Assembly: GCA_030827005.1 (NCBI GenBank)
Contig: JAVBJL010000009.1
Span: forward strand, 67,136-131,135
Direction: 5' to 3'
Length of the DNA: 64,000 nucleotides
DNA from: Wigglesworthia glossinidia
GTDB taxonomy: Bacteria > Pseudomonadota > Gammaproteobacteria > Enterobacterales > Enterobacteriaceae
Part shown: piece after piece, positions 51,082-61,526 of the stretch
Numbering within the stretch: position 1 is the stretch's first letter
How the letters are laid out: every line of letters starts with the position of its first letter
Program-made: the position numbers and the translations under genes
The notes under the pieces: generated by a model
Database searches by the model: none
Told to the model about the DNA's origin: nothing
The model's input: only the letters and a program-made list of their open reading frames with translations

Positions 51082-53667
51082 ATGACAAATGTTACTATAA
51101 AATCTTTTGCTGAACAAATGCAAATACCCATTAAACGTTTAATACAAAAATTTGCCGATGCAGGTATTAAAAAAACTCCTCTTGACGCAATCAGCATAGA
51201 AGAAAAGAAAATACTGCTAGCATATATTAATCGCAATCATCATATATTTAAAAAAAAATTGAGTTTGAAAAAAAAAACACATAGCACATTAAATATTGCT
51301 AAAGTAGGAGGTCAAAATAAGCTAATTCATATAGAAATAAGAAAAAAAAAATACCTAAAATGCGATATATCTTTAGTATCAAAAAACAAAAGTAACGAAA
51401 TTAATGATTTAAATTATTTAGAAAATAAATCTACTTTTGATAAAGATTCTAAAAATAAAATTAAAAAAACTAATTTAAATCAAAAAAATATATTACAAAA
51501 AATAAATAGATATCAAGAAGAAAACAATAAAATCGAACTAAATCAAATAAAAAATTTATCTAGTAAAAATGATATCAGTTCAGATTGTATAAATATTAAT
51601 ACACAAAAATTAAAATTTATAGAAGAACCAAAAAAAGAAAAAAATACAAATATTCAATCGAATCAAAGCGATATTTTTAAAGAAACATACGAAAATAAAA
51701 TAAACAAAAAAAATTCATTAAAAAATAAAATTATAAAAAAAGAAAAAAATAAATATTTAGAAAATTTTTATTTAACTGAAGATGAAAATAAAAAATATGT
51801 TAAAAAAAGACAAAATAATCGATTTCAAATAGAAAAATCAATAGAAAACATAAAAATTGCAGAAAGCAAAGTTAAGAATAAAAAACAAAAAAGTAAGCTT
51901 TCACATAAATTTAGTAAACCAACTAAAAAGTTTATACGAAATATTACTATAAGAAAAAATATTTCTATAATAGAATTAGCAAATAAAATGGCAGTTAAAA
52001 GTTCACGAATCATTGATAATATGAAAAAACTTGGTATTTTTCATACTATTAATACGATTATAGATCAAGATACTGCTCAGTTAATCATTGAAGACATGGG
52101 TCATAAGGCAAAGTTAATTCGCGAAAATGCTCTAGAAGAATCAATATTATCCGAAGCAAATGTATCTCAACCTCAACTTTACCCTAGAGCTCCTATTGTA
52201 ACAATTATGGGGCACGTTGATCATGGAAAAACATCACTTTTAGATTATATCCGAAAAAGCACTATTTCTCTAAAAGAGATAGGAGGAATTACACAACATA
52301 TCGGAGCATATTTAGTAAAAACGAAACATGGAAATATTACATTTCTTGACACACCAGGACATGCTGCGTTCACCGCAATGCGAGCTAGAGGAGCACAGAT
52401 CACAGATATCGTAGTTTTAGTAGTAGCTGCAGACGATAGCGTAATGCCTCAAACTATAGAAGCAATTCAACATGCAAAACATGCTCAAGTTCCCATCATT
52501 ATCGCAATTAATAAAATTGATAAAAATGTAGCAGACCCGTTAAAAGTAAAAAAAGAACTCATGCAACATGGAATTCTTCCGGAAGAATTCGGTGGAGAAA
52601 ATCAATGCATTTTAGTATCTGCAAAATCAGGTAAAGGAATAGATTCATTATTAGAATCAATATTATTGCAAGCAGAAATATTAGAATTAAAAGCAAATCA
52701 TACAGGAATCGCCCACGGAGTAGTAATTGAATCTAGGTTAGATAAAGGAAAAGGTCCAATAGCTACTATTTTAATTCATGAAGGAAAACTAAATCGCGGA
52801 GATACAGTTTTATGTGGATGTGAATATGGACGCATAAGAGCAATACGAGATTCATATGGAAATAATATTATCTCTGTAGGTCCATCAATTCCAGTTGAAA
52901 TACTAGGATTATCCGGTGTACCTATAGCAGGAGATAAAACTACAGTAGTAAAAAATGAAAAAAAAGCACGGGAAATAGCAATATATAGACAAAATAAACT
53001 AAGAGAAAACAAATTAAAAAATAATAAAATTAAATATACACAAAATTCTTTTTTTAATTTGAATGTATCAAATAAAAAGTTTTTTAATTTTATTCTTAAA
53101 TCCGATGTACAAGGTACTGCACAAGCTATTTCAGATACCCTAAATCATCTATCAAGTGATAAGGTGGAAATAAAAATTATCGGCTTAGGAGTAGGTTCAA
53201 TTACAGAAACAGATGTGGTTTTAGCTAAAGCTTCTAATGCAACTTTATTAGGTTTTAATGTACGCGCAGACGTTTTAGCAGTAAAAATAATTGAAGCAGA
53301 AAATTTAAAAATTAAATTATTTTCAATAATTTATGATTTAATCAATTACGTAAAAAACGAAATAAATTTAGAATATTCTCCAATATCTTGTAAAAAGATT
53401 AACGGAATATTAGAAGTAAAACATATATTTCATCTTCCGAAATCTGGTATGATTGCCGGATGTATAGTAAAAACAGGAACAATCAAAAAAAATGATAAAG
53501 TAAAAATATTAAGAAATAATACTATGATTTATAAAAGTGAAATCTGTTCTCTACGTAGATTTAAAGAAGATGTAAATGAAGTAAAATATGGAATGGAATG
53601 CGGAATTGGAATAAAAAATTTTAATTCATTTAAGATTCTTGATATAATTGAAGTGTTAGAAAAATAA
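51082..53667 (+). CDS. infB: Translation initiation factor IF-2
   Basis: The GTPase that delivers initiator tRNA to the 30S subunit and promotes 50S joining. At 861 residues (E. coli 890) it splits into two parts. Residues 1-60 match the IF2N domain. About 60-285 is Lys/Asn-rich low-complexity sequence with no alignable domain. From about 290 a second IF2N-like domain, the G domain (GHVDHGKT near residue 376, DTPGH, NKID) and domains II-IV are well conserved. The linker contains several long A runs, one of ten. It lies 28 bases after nusA. Confidence 0.97.
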   Translation: MTNVTIKSFAEQMQIPIKRLIQKFADAGIKKTPLDAISIEEKKILLAYINRNHHIFKKKLSLKKKTHSTLNIAKVGGQNKLIHIEIRKKKYLKCDISLVSKNKSNEINDLNYLENKSTFDKDSKNKIKKTNLNQKNILQKINRYQEENNKIELNQIKNLSSKNDISSDCININTQKLKFIEEPKKEKNTNIQSNQSDIFKETYENKINKKNSLKNKIIKKEKNKYLENFYLTEDENKKYVKKRQNNRFQIEKSIENIKIAESKVKNKKQKSKLSHKFSKPTKKFIRNITIRKNISIIELANKMAVKSSRIIDNMKKLGIFHTINTIIDQDTAQLIIEDMGHKAKLIRENALEESILSEANVSQPQLYPRAPIVTIMGHVDHGKTSLLDYIRKSTISLKEIGGITQHIGAYLVKTKHGNITFLDTPGHAAFTAMRARGAQITDIVVLVVAADDSVMPQTIEAIQHAKHAQVPIIIAINKIDKNVADPLKVKKELMQHGILPEEFGGENQCILVSAKSGKGIDSLLESILLQAEILELKANHTGIAHGVVIESRLDKGKGPIATILIHEGKLNRGDTVLCGCEYGRIRAIRDSYGNNIISVGPSIPVEILGLSGVPIAGDKTTVVKNEKKAREIAIYRQNKLRENKLKNNKIKYTQNSFFNLNVSNKKFFNFILKSDVQGTAQAISDTLNHLSSDKVEIKIIGLGVGSITETDVVLAKASNATLLGFNVRADVLAVKIIEAENLKIKLFSIIYDLINYVKNEINLEYSPISCKKINGILEVKHIFHLPKSGMIAGCIVKTGTIKKNDKVKILRNNTMIYKSEICSLRRFKEDVNEVKYGMECGIGIKNFNSFKILDIIEVLEK

Positions 53668-53722
53668 TATAAATCAATTAAAAAAATTAAATTTATACTA
53701 AATTAGTATTTATGAAAAATAT

Positions 53723-54076
53723 ATGTTAAAAAAAAAAAATAGTAGAAGATGCCGAATTTCTAAAGAAATTCAAAGAAAAATTGCAACTATTATTCATCAA
53801 AAAATTAATGATCCCAGATTAGGCATGTCAACTGTGTCCGGAATAAAATTATCACGAGACTTTTCGCATGCAAAAATTTTCGTAACTTTTTTAAATAAAA
53901 ACACTCAAAAACAAATCGATTTAAGCATATGCATACTAAATAATTCTACAAAATTTATTAGAAAAATACTGAATAAAAATACTAAATTAAGAAACATTCC
54001 TAAATTGACTTTTGTATATGACAATTCTTTAATTCAAGGAGCACGTATTGATAATTTAATAAAATTAATACATTGA
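53723..54076 (+). CDS. rbfA: Ribosome-binding factor A
   Basis: A KH-fold factor for 16S 5'-end maturation of the 30S subunit. The 117 residues (E. coli 133) contain NDPRLGMSTVSGIKLSRDFSHAKIFVTF and LTFVYDNSLIQGARIDNLI; the C-terminal tail is trimmed. Codons 2-6 are a run of twelve A (53728-53739), the longest coding A tract I noticed in the window, at a spot where slippage would abolish nearly the whole protein. truB begins 12 bases downstream. Confidence 0.95.
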   Translation: MLKKKNSRRCRISKEIQRKIATIIHQKINDPRLGMSTVSGIKLSRDFSHAKIFVTFLNKNTQKQIDLSICILNNSTKFIRKILNKNTKLRNIPKLTFVYDNSLIQGARIDNLIKLIH

Positions 54077-54088
54077 TTAATAAATAAT

Positions 54089-54892
54089 ATGTTAAACCAC
54101 GATTTATATAAAAACAAAAAAAAAGAAAAAAATATCAACGGTCTACTATTATTAGATAAACCTACAGGTTATTCATCAAATTATATTTTACAAAAAATAA
54201 AAAAATCATTACAGGCAAAAAAAGCTGGATATTCTGGCACTCTAGATCCTTTGGCATCTGGAATGTTACCTATACTATTTGGAACAACTACTAAATTATC
54301 TGAATATTTATTGAATACTAAAAAACAATACTTCGTAACTGCTAAATTAGGAGAACGTACTGATACTTCAGATTCATACGGTAATATAATATCGACACGC
54401 CCAATAAAAATTTCAGAATCTAATATTTATCAAGTTCTTTCTGAATTTAAAGGAGAAATTTATCAAACTCCACCAATGTTTTCTGCATTAAAATACAAAG
54501 GAGTTCCATTATATAAATACGCTAGAAAAAAAATTTATTTACCAAGAAAAAAGCGTAAAATTTATATCGATAATATAGAATTAATTTCATTTTCAAAAAC
54601 ATTTTTTTCTTTAAAAATTACATGTTCTAAGGGGACTTATATCAGGCAAATTATTGATGATATAGGAGAGAAATTACTTTGCGGAGCACACGTGATTGCA
54701 CTAAGAAGAACAAAAATTTCTAATTATAAAGAAAAAAATATGATTCATATTGACATGTTATATAGTCATCAAAAAATAAATCAAAATTATTTTTATAATT
54801 ATTTAATTCCTACAGAAAAAATAGAATCTGAAATTTCAATGATCATAATTGAAAATAAAAAATTCTTACAATTATCACAAATAAAAAAATAA
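54089..54892 (+). CDS. truB: tRNA pseudouridine-55 synthase
   Basis: Makes pseudouridine 55 in the T loop of tRNAs. The 267 residues are shorter than E. coli TruB (314). The catalytic core is intact: GLLLLDKPTGYSSN, GYSGTLDPLASGMLPI with the catalytic Asp, and CSKGTYIRQIIDDIGE. The C-terminal PUA domain is largely reduced, replaced by a Lys/Asn-rich end. It follows rbfA in the conserved cluster. Confidence 0.95.
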   Translation: MLNHDLYKNKKKEKNINGLLLLDKPTGYSSNYILQKIKKSLQAKKAGYSGTLDPLASGMLPILFGTTTKLSEYLLNTKKQYFVTAKLGERTDTSDSYGNIISTRPIKISESNIYQVLSEFKGEIYQTPPMFSALKYKGVPLYKYARKKIYLPRKKRKIYIDNIELISFSKTFFSLKITCSKGTYIRQIIDDIGEKLLCGAHVIALRRTKISNYKEKNMIHIDMLYSHQKINQNYFYNYLIPTEKIESEISMIIIENKKFLQLSQIKK

Positions 54893-55113
54893 AAATAACA
54901 AATTAAAATATTCTGTTATATAAAATGCTATCAGCATACTGATAAATTTCCTAAAATAGTTAACTTAAATATATACACTATGTCTAAAAATTAATTTAAT
55001 AATAAAATAAATTTTCTTGCGATTCGATTAAACTAAGAGTAAACTGAAAATTAAGTAAGCTATTCGTGATTTAAAAATAAATTATATCGTCAAAATACTA
55101 AGGCTTTTTTAAA

Positions 55114-55389
55114 ATGCTTCAAAATAATAAAAAAATAGAAAAAACTACACCTTCTAAATCTATAAAACAAAATTCAAATAAAAATCTAGATACTAAACAA
55201 CAAATCACAATTTTGACTCAAAAAATCAGCAAATTACAACAACATTTTATAAAAAACAAAAAAGATCGTCATAGCCGTCGCGGATTACTCAAAAAAGTAT
55301 CACGACGTCGAAAACTATTAAATTATTTAAAAAATAAAAATTTTACAAATTATTCAAGCTTAATAAAAACTTTACAATTAAGAAGCTAA
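55114..55389 (+). CDS. rpsO: 30S ribosomal protein S15
   Basis: Binds the 16S central domain early in assembly. The 91 residues (E. coli 89) keep the C-terminal two thirds ([35 protein letters not shown]), which bind rRNA. The first 25 or so residues, normally a conserved helix, are replaced by a Lys/Asn/Ser-rich segment that does not align. It lies 221 bases after truB and 84 before pnp; the RNase III hairpin found between rpsO and pnp in E. coli was not seen. Confidence 0.94.
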   Translation: MLQNNKKIEKTTPSKSIKQNSNKNLDTKQQITILTQKISKLQQHFIKNKKDRHSRRGLLKKVSRRRKLLNYLKNKNFTNYSSLIKTLQLRS

Positions 55390-55473
55390 TAATTTATTAA
55401 TAAACATCAATATATATTAAATTAAATCAAGTTTATTAAAAAAATAAACTAATAATATAAAAGGATTTTTAAT

Positions 55474-57576
55474 TTGCTAAATTCTACCATTCAAAAGTTT
55501 CAATATGGAAAGCACAATATTACTATTGAAACAGGCACGATAGGTCGTCAAGCAACATCATCATTGATGATACATATGGATGATACCTCAGTTTTAATTG
55601 CCGTGGTAAGTGATAAAAAAGAAAAACCATCAGGATCTGGTCAAAATTTTTTTCCATTAAAAATCAACTATCAAGAAAGATCATATGCTGCAGGTCGATT
55701 TCCAGGAGGCTTCTTTAGAAGAGAAGGTCGTCCAAATGAAAATGAAATACTAGTATCAAGACTAATAGACAGACCCGTAAGACCTTTGTTTCCAAAAAAT
55801 TTTTTTCATGACGTACAAATAACAGCAACAGTTGTATCTGTCGATCCGGAAATTAATCCAGATATCGTATCTGTTATCGGGGTTTCTGCAGCACTAAGCA
55901 TATCCGGATTGCCGTTTAAAGCACCTATTGGTGCTGCTAGAGTGGGTTATATAAATGGTCAATACATTTTAAATCCTAGCACTACGGAATTAATAAGTAG
56001 TAAACTGAACATGATAGTATCTGGAACTTCTAAAGGGATCTTAATGGTCGAATCAGAGTCTAAAATATTAACAGAAAATCAAATTTTAGAAGCAATGCTA
56101 TATGGTCATCAAAAACAACAGATAATAATAGAAAATATTAATGAATTAGTAAAAAAAATAGAAGTACAAAAATGGGAATGGGATGAATTAAAAAATATAA
56201 ATTTAAAATTACAAACTCATATAAATAATTTATTTCGAAACGAATTAGAAGAAGCTTATTTTATTTCTGAAAAGAAAAAAAGATTCGAGCAAATTTTGAA
56301 TATTAAAAATAAAATTTTCGATCATGTAAACGAACAACAAGATGATTTCAACGAAGATCAAATAGATTTTTTAATTAAAAATATAGAACGAGATATTGTA
56401 CGAAGTAGAATTTTATCTGGAAAATTACGTATTGATGGTCGAAAAAATAATGTAATTAGAGATATAGATATTAAACTTGGTATTTTAAAAAGAACGCATG
56501 GATCGGCATTATTTACTCGAGGAGAAACTCAATCGCTTTCAGTAGTCACACTAGGAACCGAAAGAGACGCGCAAAATATCGACGAATTAATAGGAGATAG
56601 ATTAGATAGATTTTTATTTCATTATAACTTTCCTCCTTATTGCGTAGGAGAAATTGGAATCATTAGCTCTCCAAAAAGACGAGAAATAGGGCATGGAAAA
56701 TTAGCTAAACGTAGCCTACTAGCTGTTATGCCAGAAGCAAATACATTTCCATATACAGTTCGTGTAGTTTCAGAAATTACAGAATCCAATGGATCTTCGT
56801 CTATGGCTTCTGTTTGTGGAGCATCTTTAGCGCTCATGAATGCAGGTGTACCTATTAAAAATTCTATTGCAGGAATTGCAATGGGACTCATTAAAGAAAA
56901 AGATAAATTCGTTGTTTTATCAGATATATTAGGAGACGAAGATTTTTTAGGAGATATGGATTTTAAAGTAGCTGGTAATACAGAGGGAATTACAGCATTA
57001 CAAATGGATATCAAAATAGAAGAAATCACTCCAAAAATATTAAAAATCGCCTTATACCAAGCTAAAGATGCAAGAATACATATTTTAAATATTATGAGTA
57101 AATATATTCAAAAACCTAAAAATGAAATATCGATTTTTGCACCAAGAATTTATAAAATTAATATCAATCCAGAAAAAATTAAAAATGTTATCGGAAAAGG
57201 TGGATCAGTAATTAGAATGTTAACAGAAAAAACTAAATCTGCTATTGAAATAGAAGACGACGGTACTATAAAAGTAATTTCTGCTAATATAGAAAATGCA
57301 AAAAAAGCTTTAAAAGAAATAAAAAATATTACTGATGAAATTAAAATACATAAAATATACGTTGCAAAAATTACAAAAATTATGAATTTTGGTGCTTTTG
57401 CAAGCTTAAATAACGGAAAAGAAGGTTTAATTCATGTTTCACAAATTTCTCATAATAAAATAGATGATATTTCAAAACATCTAAAATTGGGACAACAAGT
57501 TTCCGTAAAAGTAATAGAAGTAGATCGATATGGAAAAATACGTTTAACAATGAAAAATATAAATGTAAAGACTTAA
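55474..57576 (+). CDS. pnp: Polynucleotide phosphorylase
   Basis: The trimeric 3'-5' phosphorolytic exoribonuclease of the degradosome. The 700 residues (E. coli 711) have two RNase PH domains ([14 protein letters not shown], the helical linker, then TRGETQSL and [14 protein letters not shown]), a KH domain ([12 protein letters not shown]) and an S1 domain to the end. The start is TTG at 55474, as in E. coli pnp, preceded by AAAAGGA. The C-terminal RNase E-binding tail is shortened. Confidence 0.97.
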   Translation: MLNSTIQKFQYGKHNITIETGTIGRQATSSLMIHMDDTSVLIAVVSDKKEKPSGSGQNFFPLKINYQERSYAAGRFPGGFFRREGRPNENEILVSRLIDRPVRPLFPKNFFHDVQITATVVSVDPEINPDIVSVIGVSAALSISGLPFKAPIGAARVGYINGQYILNPSTTELISSKLNMIVSGTSKGILMVESESKILTENQILEAMLYGHQKQQIIIENINELVKKIEVQKWEWDELKNINLKLQTHINNLFRNELEEAYFISEKKKRFEQILNIKNKIFDHVNEQQDDFNEDQIDFLIKNIERDIVRSRILSGKLRIDGRKNNVIRDIDIKLGILKRTHGSALFTRGETQSLSVVTLGTERDAQNIDELIGDRLDRFLFHYNFPPYCVGEIGIISSPKRREIGHGKLAKRSLLAVMPEANTFPYTVRVVSEITESNGSSSMASVCGASLALMNAGVPIKNSIAGIAMGLIKEKDKFVVLSDILGDEDFLGDMDFKVAGNTEGITALQMDIKIEEITPKILKIALYQAKDARIHILNIMSKYIQKPKNEISIFAPRIYKININPEKIKNVIGKGGSVIRMLTEKTKSAIEIEDDGTIKVISANIENAKKALKEIKNITDEIKIHKIYVAKITKIMNFGAFASLNNGKEGLIHVSQISHNKIDDISKHLKLGQQVSVKVIEVDRYGKIRLTMKNINVKT

Positions 57577-57731
57577 ATTTTACATCGATATATACCAAAA
57601 GATAGTAAATAAAATATTCAAACTATAAATCAAATTTTCTAAATTTAAACAATAAAAATAAATTTATAAAAAACACTATATTTTATTAAATTTAAAAAAA
57701 TAGTTAATTTAAAAAGAGGTCATATCAGTAA

Positions 57732-59492
57732 ATGTCTAAAAAGCAAATTTCTTTTTCCGATCTTGGATTAAATGATGAAATTTTAAAATCTTTACATGAT
57801 CTTGGATATAAAAGTCCTTCTCCAATCCAATCCGAATGCATACCATATCTTCTGCGAGGACATGATCTTCTAGGGATTGCACAAACTGGTAGTGGAAAGA
57901 CGGCCGCTTTTTTTTTACCTTTATTAAATAATATTAATTTTCAATATAATTTTCCGCAAATACTTATTCTCACCCCAACAAGAGAGCTTGCATTACAAAT
58001 ACAAATTGCATGTTCTAATTTATCAAAATACACAAAAAATATTTACATTGTTTCATTATATGGAGGTCAAAATTATGAAATTCAATTAAAAAAACTAAAA
58101 AAAATGCCACAAATTATTGTTGGAACTCCAGGAAGAATCCTGGATTTATTAAATAAAAAATATTTAAATCTATCTAAAATTACTAGCTGCATTTTAGACG
58201 AAGCAGATGAAATGTTAAGAATGGGGTTTATTGAAGACGTAGAAAATATATTATCAAAAACTTCAAAAATACATCAAACTGTTCTTTTTTCAGCAACTAT
58301 GCCAAAAGAAATTCATAAAATTGCACGTCGTTTTATGAAAACACCTAAAGAAGTTCGAATTCAATCTAATATAAAAACACAACCAGATATTAAGCAATAT
58401 TATTGGATCGCATATCATATACGTAAAATAGATGCATTATTGCGGTTTTTAGAAGTAGAAAATTTTGAAGCAGTAATCATTTTTGTAAAAACTAAAAATG
58501 CTACTTTAGAGCTTTCTGAAATTTTAGAAAAACATGGATACAATAGCTCTCCTCTTAATGGAGACATGAATCAATCACTCAGAGAGAATACATTAAATAA
58601 ATTTAAAATTAAAAAATTAGATATTCTCGTCGCTACAGATATAGCTTCTCGAGGATTAGACGTAGAACATGTTAATTTGATAATTAATTATGATATCCCA
58701 TCAGACTCCGAAGCATATATACACCGAATTGGTAGAACCGGTCGTGCAGGAAGAACAGGAAAAGCATTGTTATTTTTAGAAAATCGAGAAAAAAAAATAC
58801 TTTACAGTATCAAACGTTATACTAAATTAAAAATTACTGAAATCAAACTACCTAAAATTCAAGATTTAATGGAAAAACGATTAAGTAATTTATCAAAAAC
58901 AATTCAGGAATATACGAAACATTTAGATCTAAATAAATATAATCATTTATTATTAAAAATTATGAAAATTACACATATATCTGACATAAATATAATATCT
59001 GCAGTTTTATTAAAATTAACACAAAAAAATAAACCGCTAATAATATCTGAAAATAAAAAAATTTTAAACTTAAACCATAGAAAAAAATATGTTACAAATG
59101 AAAATGAAAAATATAAGATATACCATAATAAACAGTCAAGTTCTAACTATTATTATCAAATAAATATTGGTAAAAAAGATAAAATATTGACTAAACAAAT
59201 TTTTGAACTACTGATAAATTCGGGGAAAATAAATAAAAAATTTATTAAAAATATAAAATTATTTTTTAACTATTCTATAATAGAATTATTAACGAATTTA
59301 TCTGAAGATCAAATAAAATTATTAATGGAGATAGTAATTTGTAAAAAACCTTTAAATATTAAATTAATCAGTCAAAATAAAAAATTTAAGAAGCATATTA
59401 TAAGACATAATAATATGTGTCAAAAAAATCACAATCGTACTTCAAAATTCAAAAAAAATCCAAATAAAATTTCTTCAAATCGACAATATTAA
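57732..59492 (+). CDS. deaD: DEAD-box RNA helicase DeaD (CsdA)
   Basis: An ATP-dependent RNA helicase for ribosome assembly and mRNA decay. The 586 residues (E. coli 629) carry the Q motif, Walker A TGSGKTAAF near residue 53, PTRELALQ, LDEADEML near residue 156, SATMP and HRIGRTGRAGRTG. Past about residue 430 the sequence becomes Lys/Asn/Ile-rich, and the RNA-binding C-terminal domain is hard to align. It follows pnp after 155 bases, with nlpI of the E. coli order lost. Confidence 0.95.
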   Translation: MSKKQISFSDLGLNDEILKSLHDLGYKSPSPIQSECIPYLLRGHDLLGIAQTGSGKTAAFFLPLLNNINFQYNFPQILILTPTRELALQIQIACSNLSKYTKNIYIVSLYGGQNYEIQLKKLKKMPQIIVGTPGRILDLLNKKYLNLSKITSCILDEADEMLRMGFIEDVENILSKTSKIHQTVLFSATMPKEIHKIARRFMKTPKEVRIQSNIKTQPDIKQYYWIAYHIRKIDALLRFLEVENFEAVIIFVKTKNATLELSEILEKHGYNSSPLNGDMNQSLRENTLNKFKIKKLDILVATDIASRGLDVEHVNLIINYDIPSDSEAYIHRIGRTGRAGRTGKALLFLENREKKILYSIKRYTKLKITEIKLPKIQDLMEKRLSNLSKTIQEYTKHLDLNKYNHLLLKIMKITHISDINIISAVLLKLTQKNKPLIISENKKILNLNHRKKYVTNENEKYKIYHNKQSSSNYYYQINIGKKDKILTKQIFELLINSGKINKKFIKNIKLFFNYSIIELLTNLSEDQIKLLMEIVICKKPLNIKLISQNKKFKKHIIRHNNMCQKNHNRTSKFKKNPNKISSNRQY

Positions 59493-59767
59493 TTGTCCGA
59501 TAAAATAATTTTAAATTAAAAATTAGATAAAAAATAAATTATATAATATCTATAAAATGATACTTATTAATATTTTTAAATAACTATTTTGAATAATTTC
59601 TAATAATTAATAGTAAATTAAAATAATTAATAAATCAAATTCTGAATTTGTAATATTTTATTCATTGTAATATTATAAGACTAATTTGATTAATTACAGT
59701 ATAATTATACTAAAACATTAATTTTACATAAATTTTAATTTATAACACATTTTTTGGAAAGATAATT

Positions 59768-61513
59768 GTGAGATTATTTTTAAAATTAAGTTGGTTCTTT
59801 AGACGTGAATGGAAAAAATATATTTTATCAATACTTTTATTAATTTTTATTTCTATATTAAAATTAATTTCTCCTTGGATGGTAGGAATTATCGTAGATA
59901 ATGTTGTAAATTTACGTTCTACAATACAAAGTTTATTGATTTTAATTGCTGGAATTATCGCATCCTCTATTTTAGTATACTATCTACGTTATATTTGGCG
60001 TATCATACTATTTAGTTCCGCATATCAACTTGCGTTAGATTTACGCGATCAATTTTATATTATCTTAAGTAAGCAAAAACCACATTTTTACTCAAAAAAT
60101 AAAACTGGAGATCTGATTACTCGGGCAGTACATGATGTAGATAAAGTTGTTTATGCTGTTGGAGAAGGTGTTTTGGCTTTAGTAGATTCTTTGGTACTCG
60201 GTTGTTCTGTAATAATAATTATGAGCATTAAAATTAATATATATCTTACATTTTTTGCATTATTTCCTATGCCATTAATGGTTTTATGCATCAATAATTT
60301 CGGAAAAAAACTATATCGCAGTTTTTGTATTTCACAAAATGCTTTTTCTAAATTAAACAATATAATACATGAAAATTTAAAAAATATACGTATTACCAAA
60401 TCATTTGGATCTGAAAAATATCAATTGACATATTTTATAACTTTTATTGCAAAATTACATAGGAAAAATATACATTCATCCAAAATAGATGCAAAATTTG
60501 ATCCAATAATTTATTTTTTTATAGGATTGTCTAATTTACTAGCAGTTGCTGGAGGAATTTATTTAATTCATAAAAATATTATTACTATAGGAGAGCTAAC
60601 AAGTTTTATTATGTATCTTGGTTTAATGATCTGGCCAATGCTGGCTTTTGCCTGGACATTTAATATTGTTGAAAGAGGTAACGTGGCATATAACCGAATT
60701 TATGCTTATTTAAATTTAGAACCATTTAAAAATGGAAATTTACCTGTACCAGGTCATCAAGGAAATATATTAATATCAATCGATAAATTTTCATATCCTG
60801 ATAGTAATCAGGTAGTTTTAAAAAATATAAAAATCAATATTAAACCAAAAAGTTATATCGGATTATGTGGTCCTACTGGATCAGGAAAAAGCACATTAAT
60901 CTCTCTAATTTTAAGAAATTTAGATTTATATAAAGGAAAAATATTATTTCATAACTTACCTTTAAGTTCATTAAACTTAAATGAATGGAGAAGTTTAATT
61001 TCTTTTGTAGATCAAGTTCCATTTTTGTTTTCAGATAGTATTAAAAATAATATTTGTTTAGGAAATCCAAAAGCAACATTAAATCAAATTGAATACGTAG
61101 CAAAATTAGCTTGTATACATCAAGATATAATAAATTTTCCAAAAAATTATCATACAAAAGTTGGCGAACAGGGAATAATGCTATCAGGAGGTCAAAAACA
61201 GCGTATTGCTATTGCAAGAGCATTACTATTTCCTTCAAAAATACTAATTTTAGATGATGCATTTTCTTCTGTAGATAATTATATAGGACATAATATATTA
61301 ACAAATATTAAAAAATTAAAGCATTATTATATTTTAATTATTAGTACGCACAAGCTGTCTTTTTTAAAAGAATCGTCAGAAATTTTTGTATTACAACATG
61401 GAAAAATTAAACAACACGGAAGTCATCATGTACTTATTAAGCAACAAGGATGGTATTCTAAAATCTATCAATATCAAAAATTCAAATACAATCCTTCTTC
61501 AAAAGAAGATTAG
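59768..61513 (+). CDS. mdlA: Multidrug resistance-like ABC transporter MdlA
   Basis: One half of a heterodimeric ABC exporter whose substrate is not known. The 581 residues (E. coli 590) start with GTG at 59768, giving MRLFLKLSWFFRREW, which aligns with E. coli. Six membrane segments are followed by Walker A GPTGSGKST near residue 368, LSGGQKQRIAIARALL and a Walker B with DD (LILDDAFSSVD) in place of DE. E. coli MdlA has the same substitution, as is typical of one half of asymmetric exporters. mdlB starts 13 bases downstream. Confidence 0.95.
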   Translation: MRLFLKLSWFFRREWKKYILSILLLIFISILKLISPWMVGIIVDNVVNLRSTIQSLLILIAGIIASSILVYYLRYIWRIILFSSAYQLALDLRDQFYIILSKQKPHFYSKNKTGDLITRAVHDVDKVVYAVGEGVLALVDSLVLGCSVIIIMSIKINIYLTFFALFPMPLMVLCINNFGKKLYRSFCISQNAFSKLNNIIHENLKNIRITKSFGSEKYQLTYFITFIAKLHRKNIHSSKIDAKFDPIIYFFIGLSNLLAVAGGIYLIHKNIITIGELTSFIMYLGLMIWPMLAFAWTFNIVERGNVAYNRIYAYLNLEPFKNGNLPVPGHQGNILISIDKFSYPDSNQVVLKNIKINIKPKSYIGLCGPTGSGKSTLISLILRNLDLYKGKILFHNLPLSSLNLNEWRSLISFVDQVPFLFSDSIKNNICLGNPKATLNQIEYVAKLACIHQDIINFPKNYHTKVGEQGIMLSGGQKQRIAIARALLFPSKILILDDAFSSVDNYIGHNILTNIKKLKHYYILIISTHKLSFLKESSEIFVLQHGKIKQHGSHHVLIKQQGWYSKIYQYQKFKYNPSSKED

Positions 61514-61526
61514 GGAATAATATTTA

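Noticed and set aside
54929..54944. Short hairpin (TATCAG/CTGATA) between truB and rpsO as a terminator
   Set aside because: Six pairs, A+T-rich and without a following T run; likely chance, though an rpsO leader element cannot be excluded.
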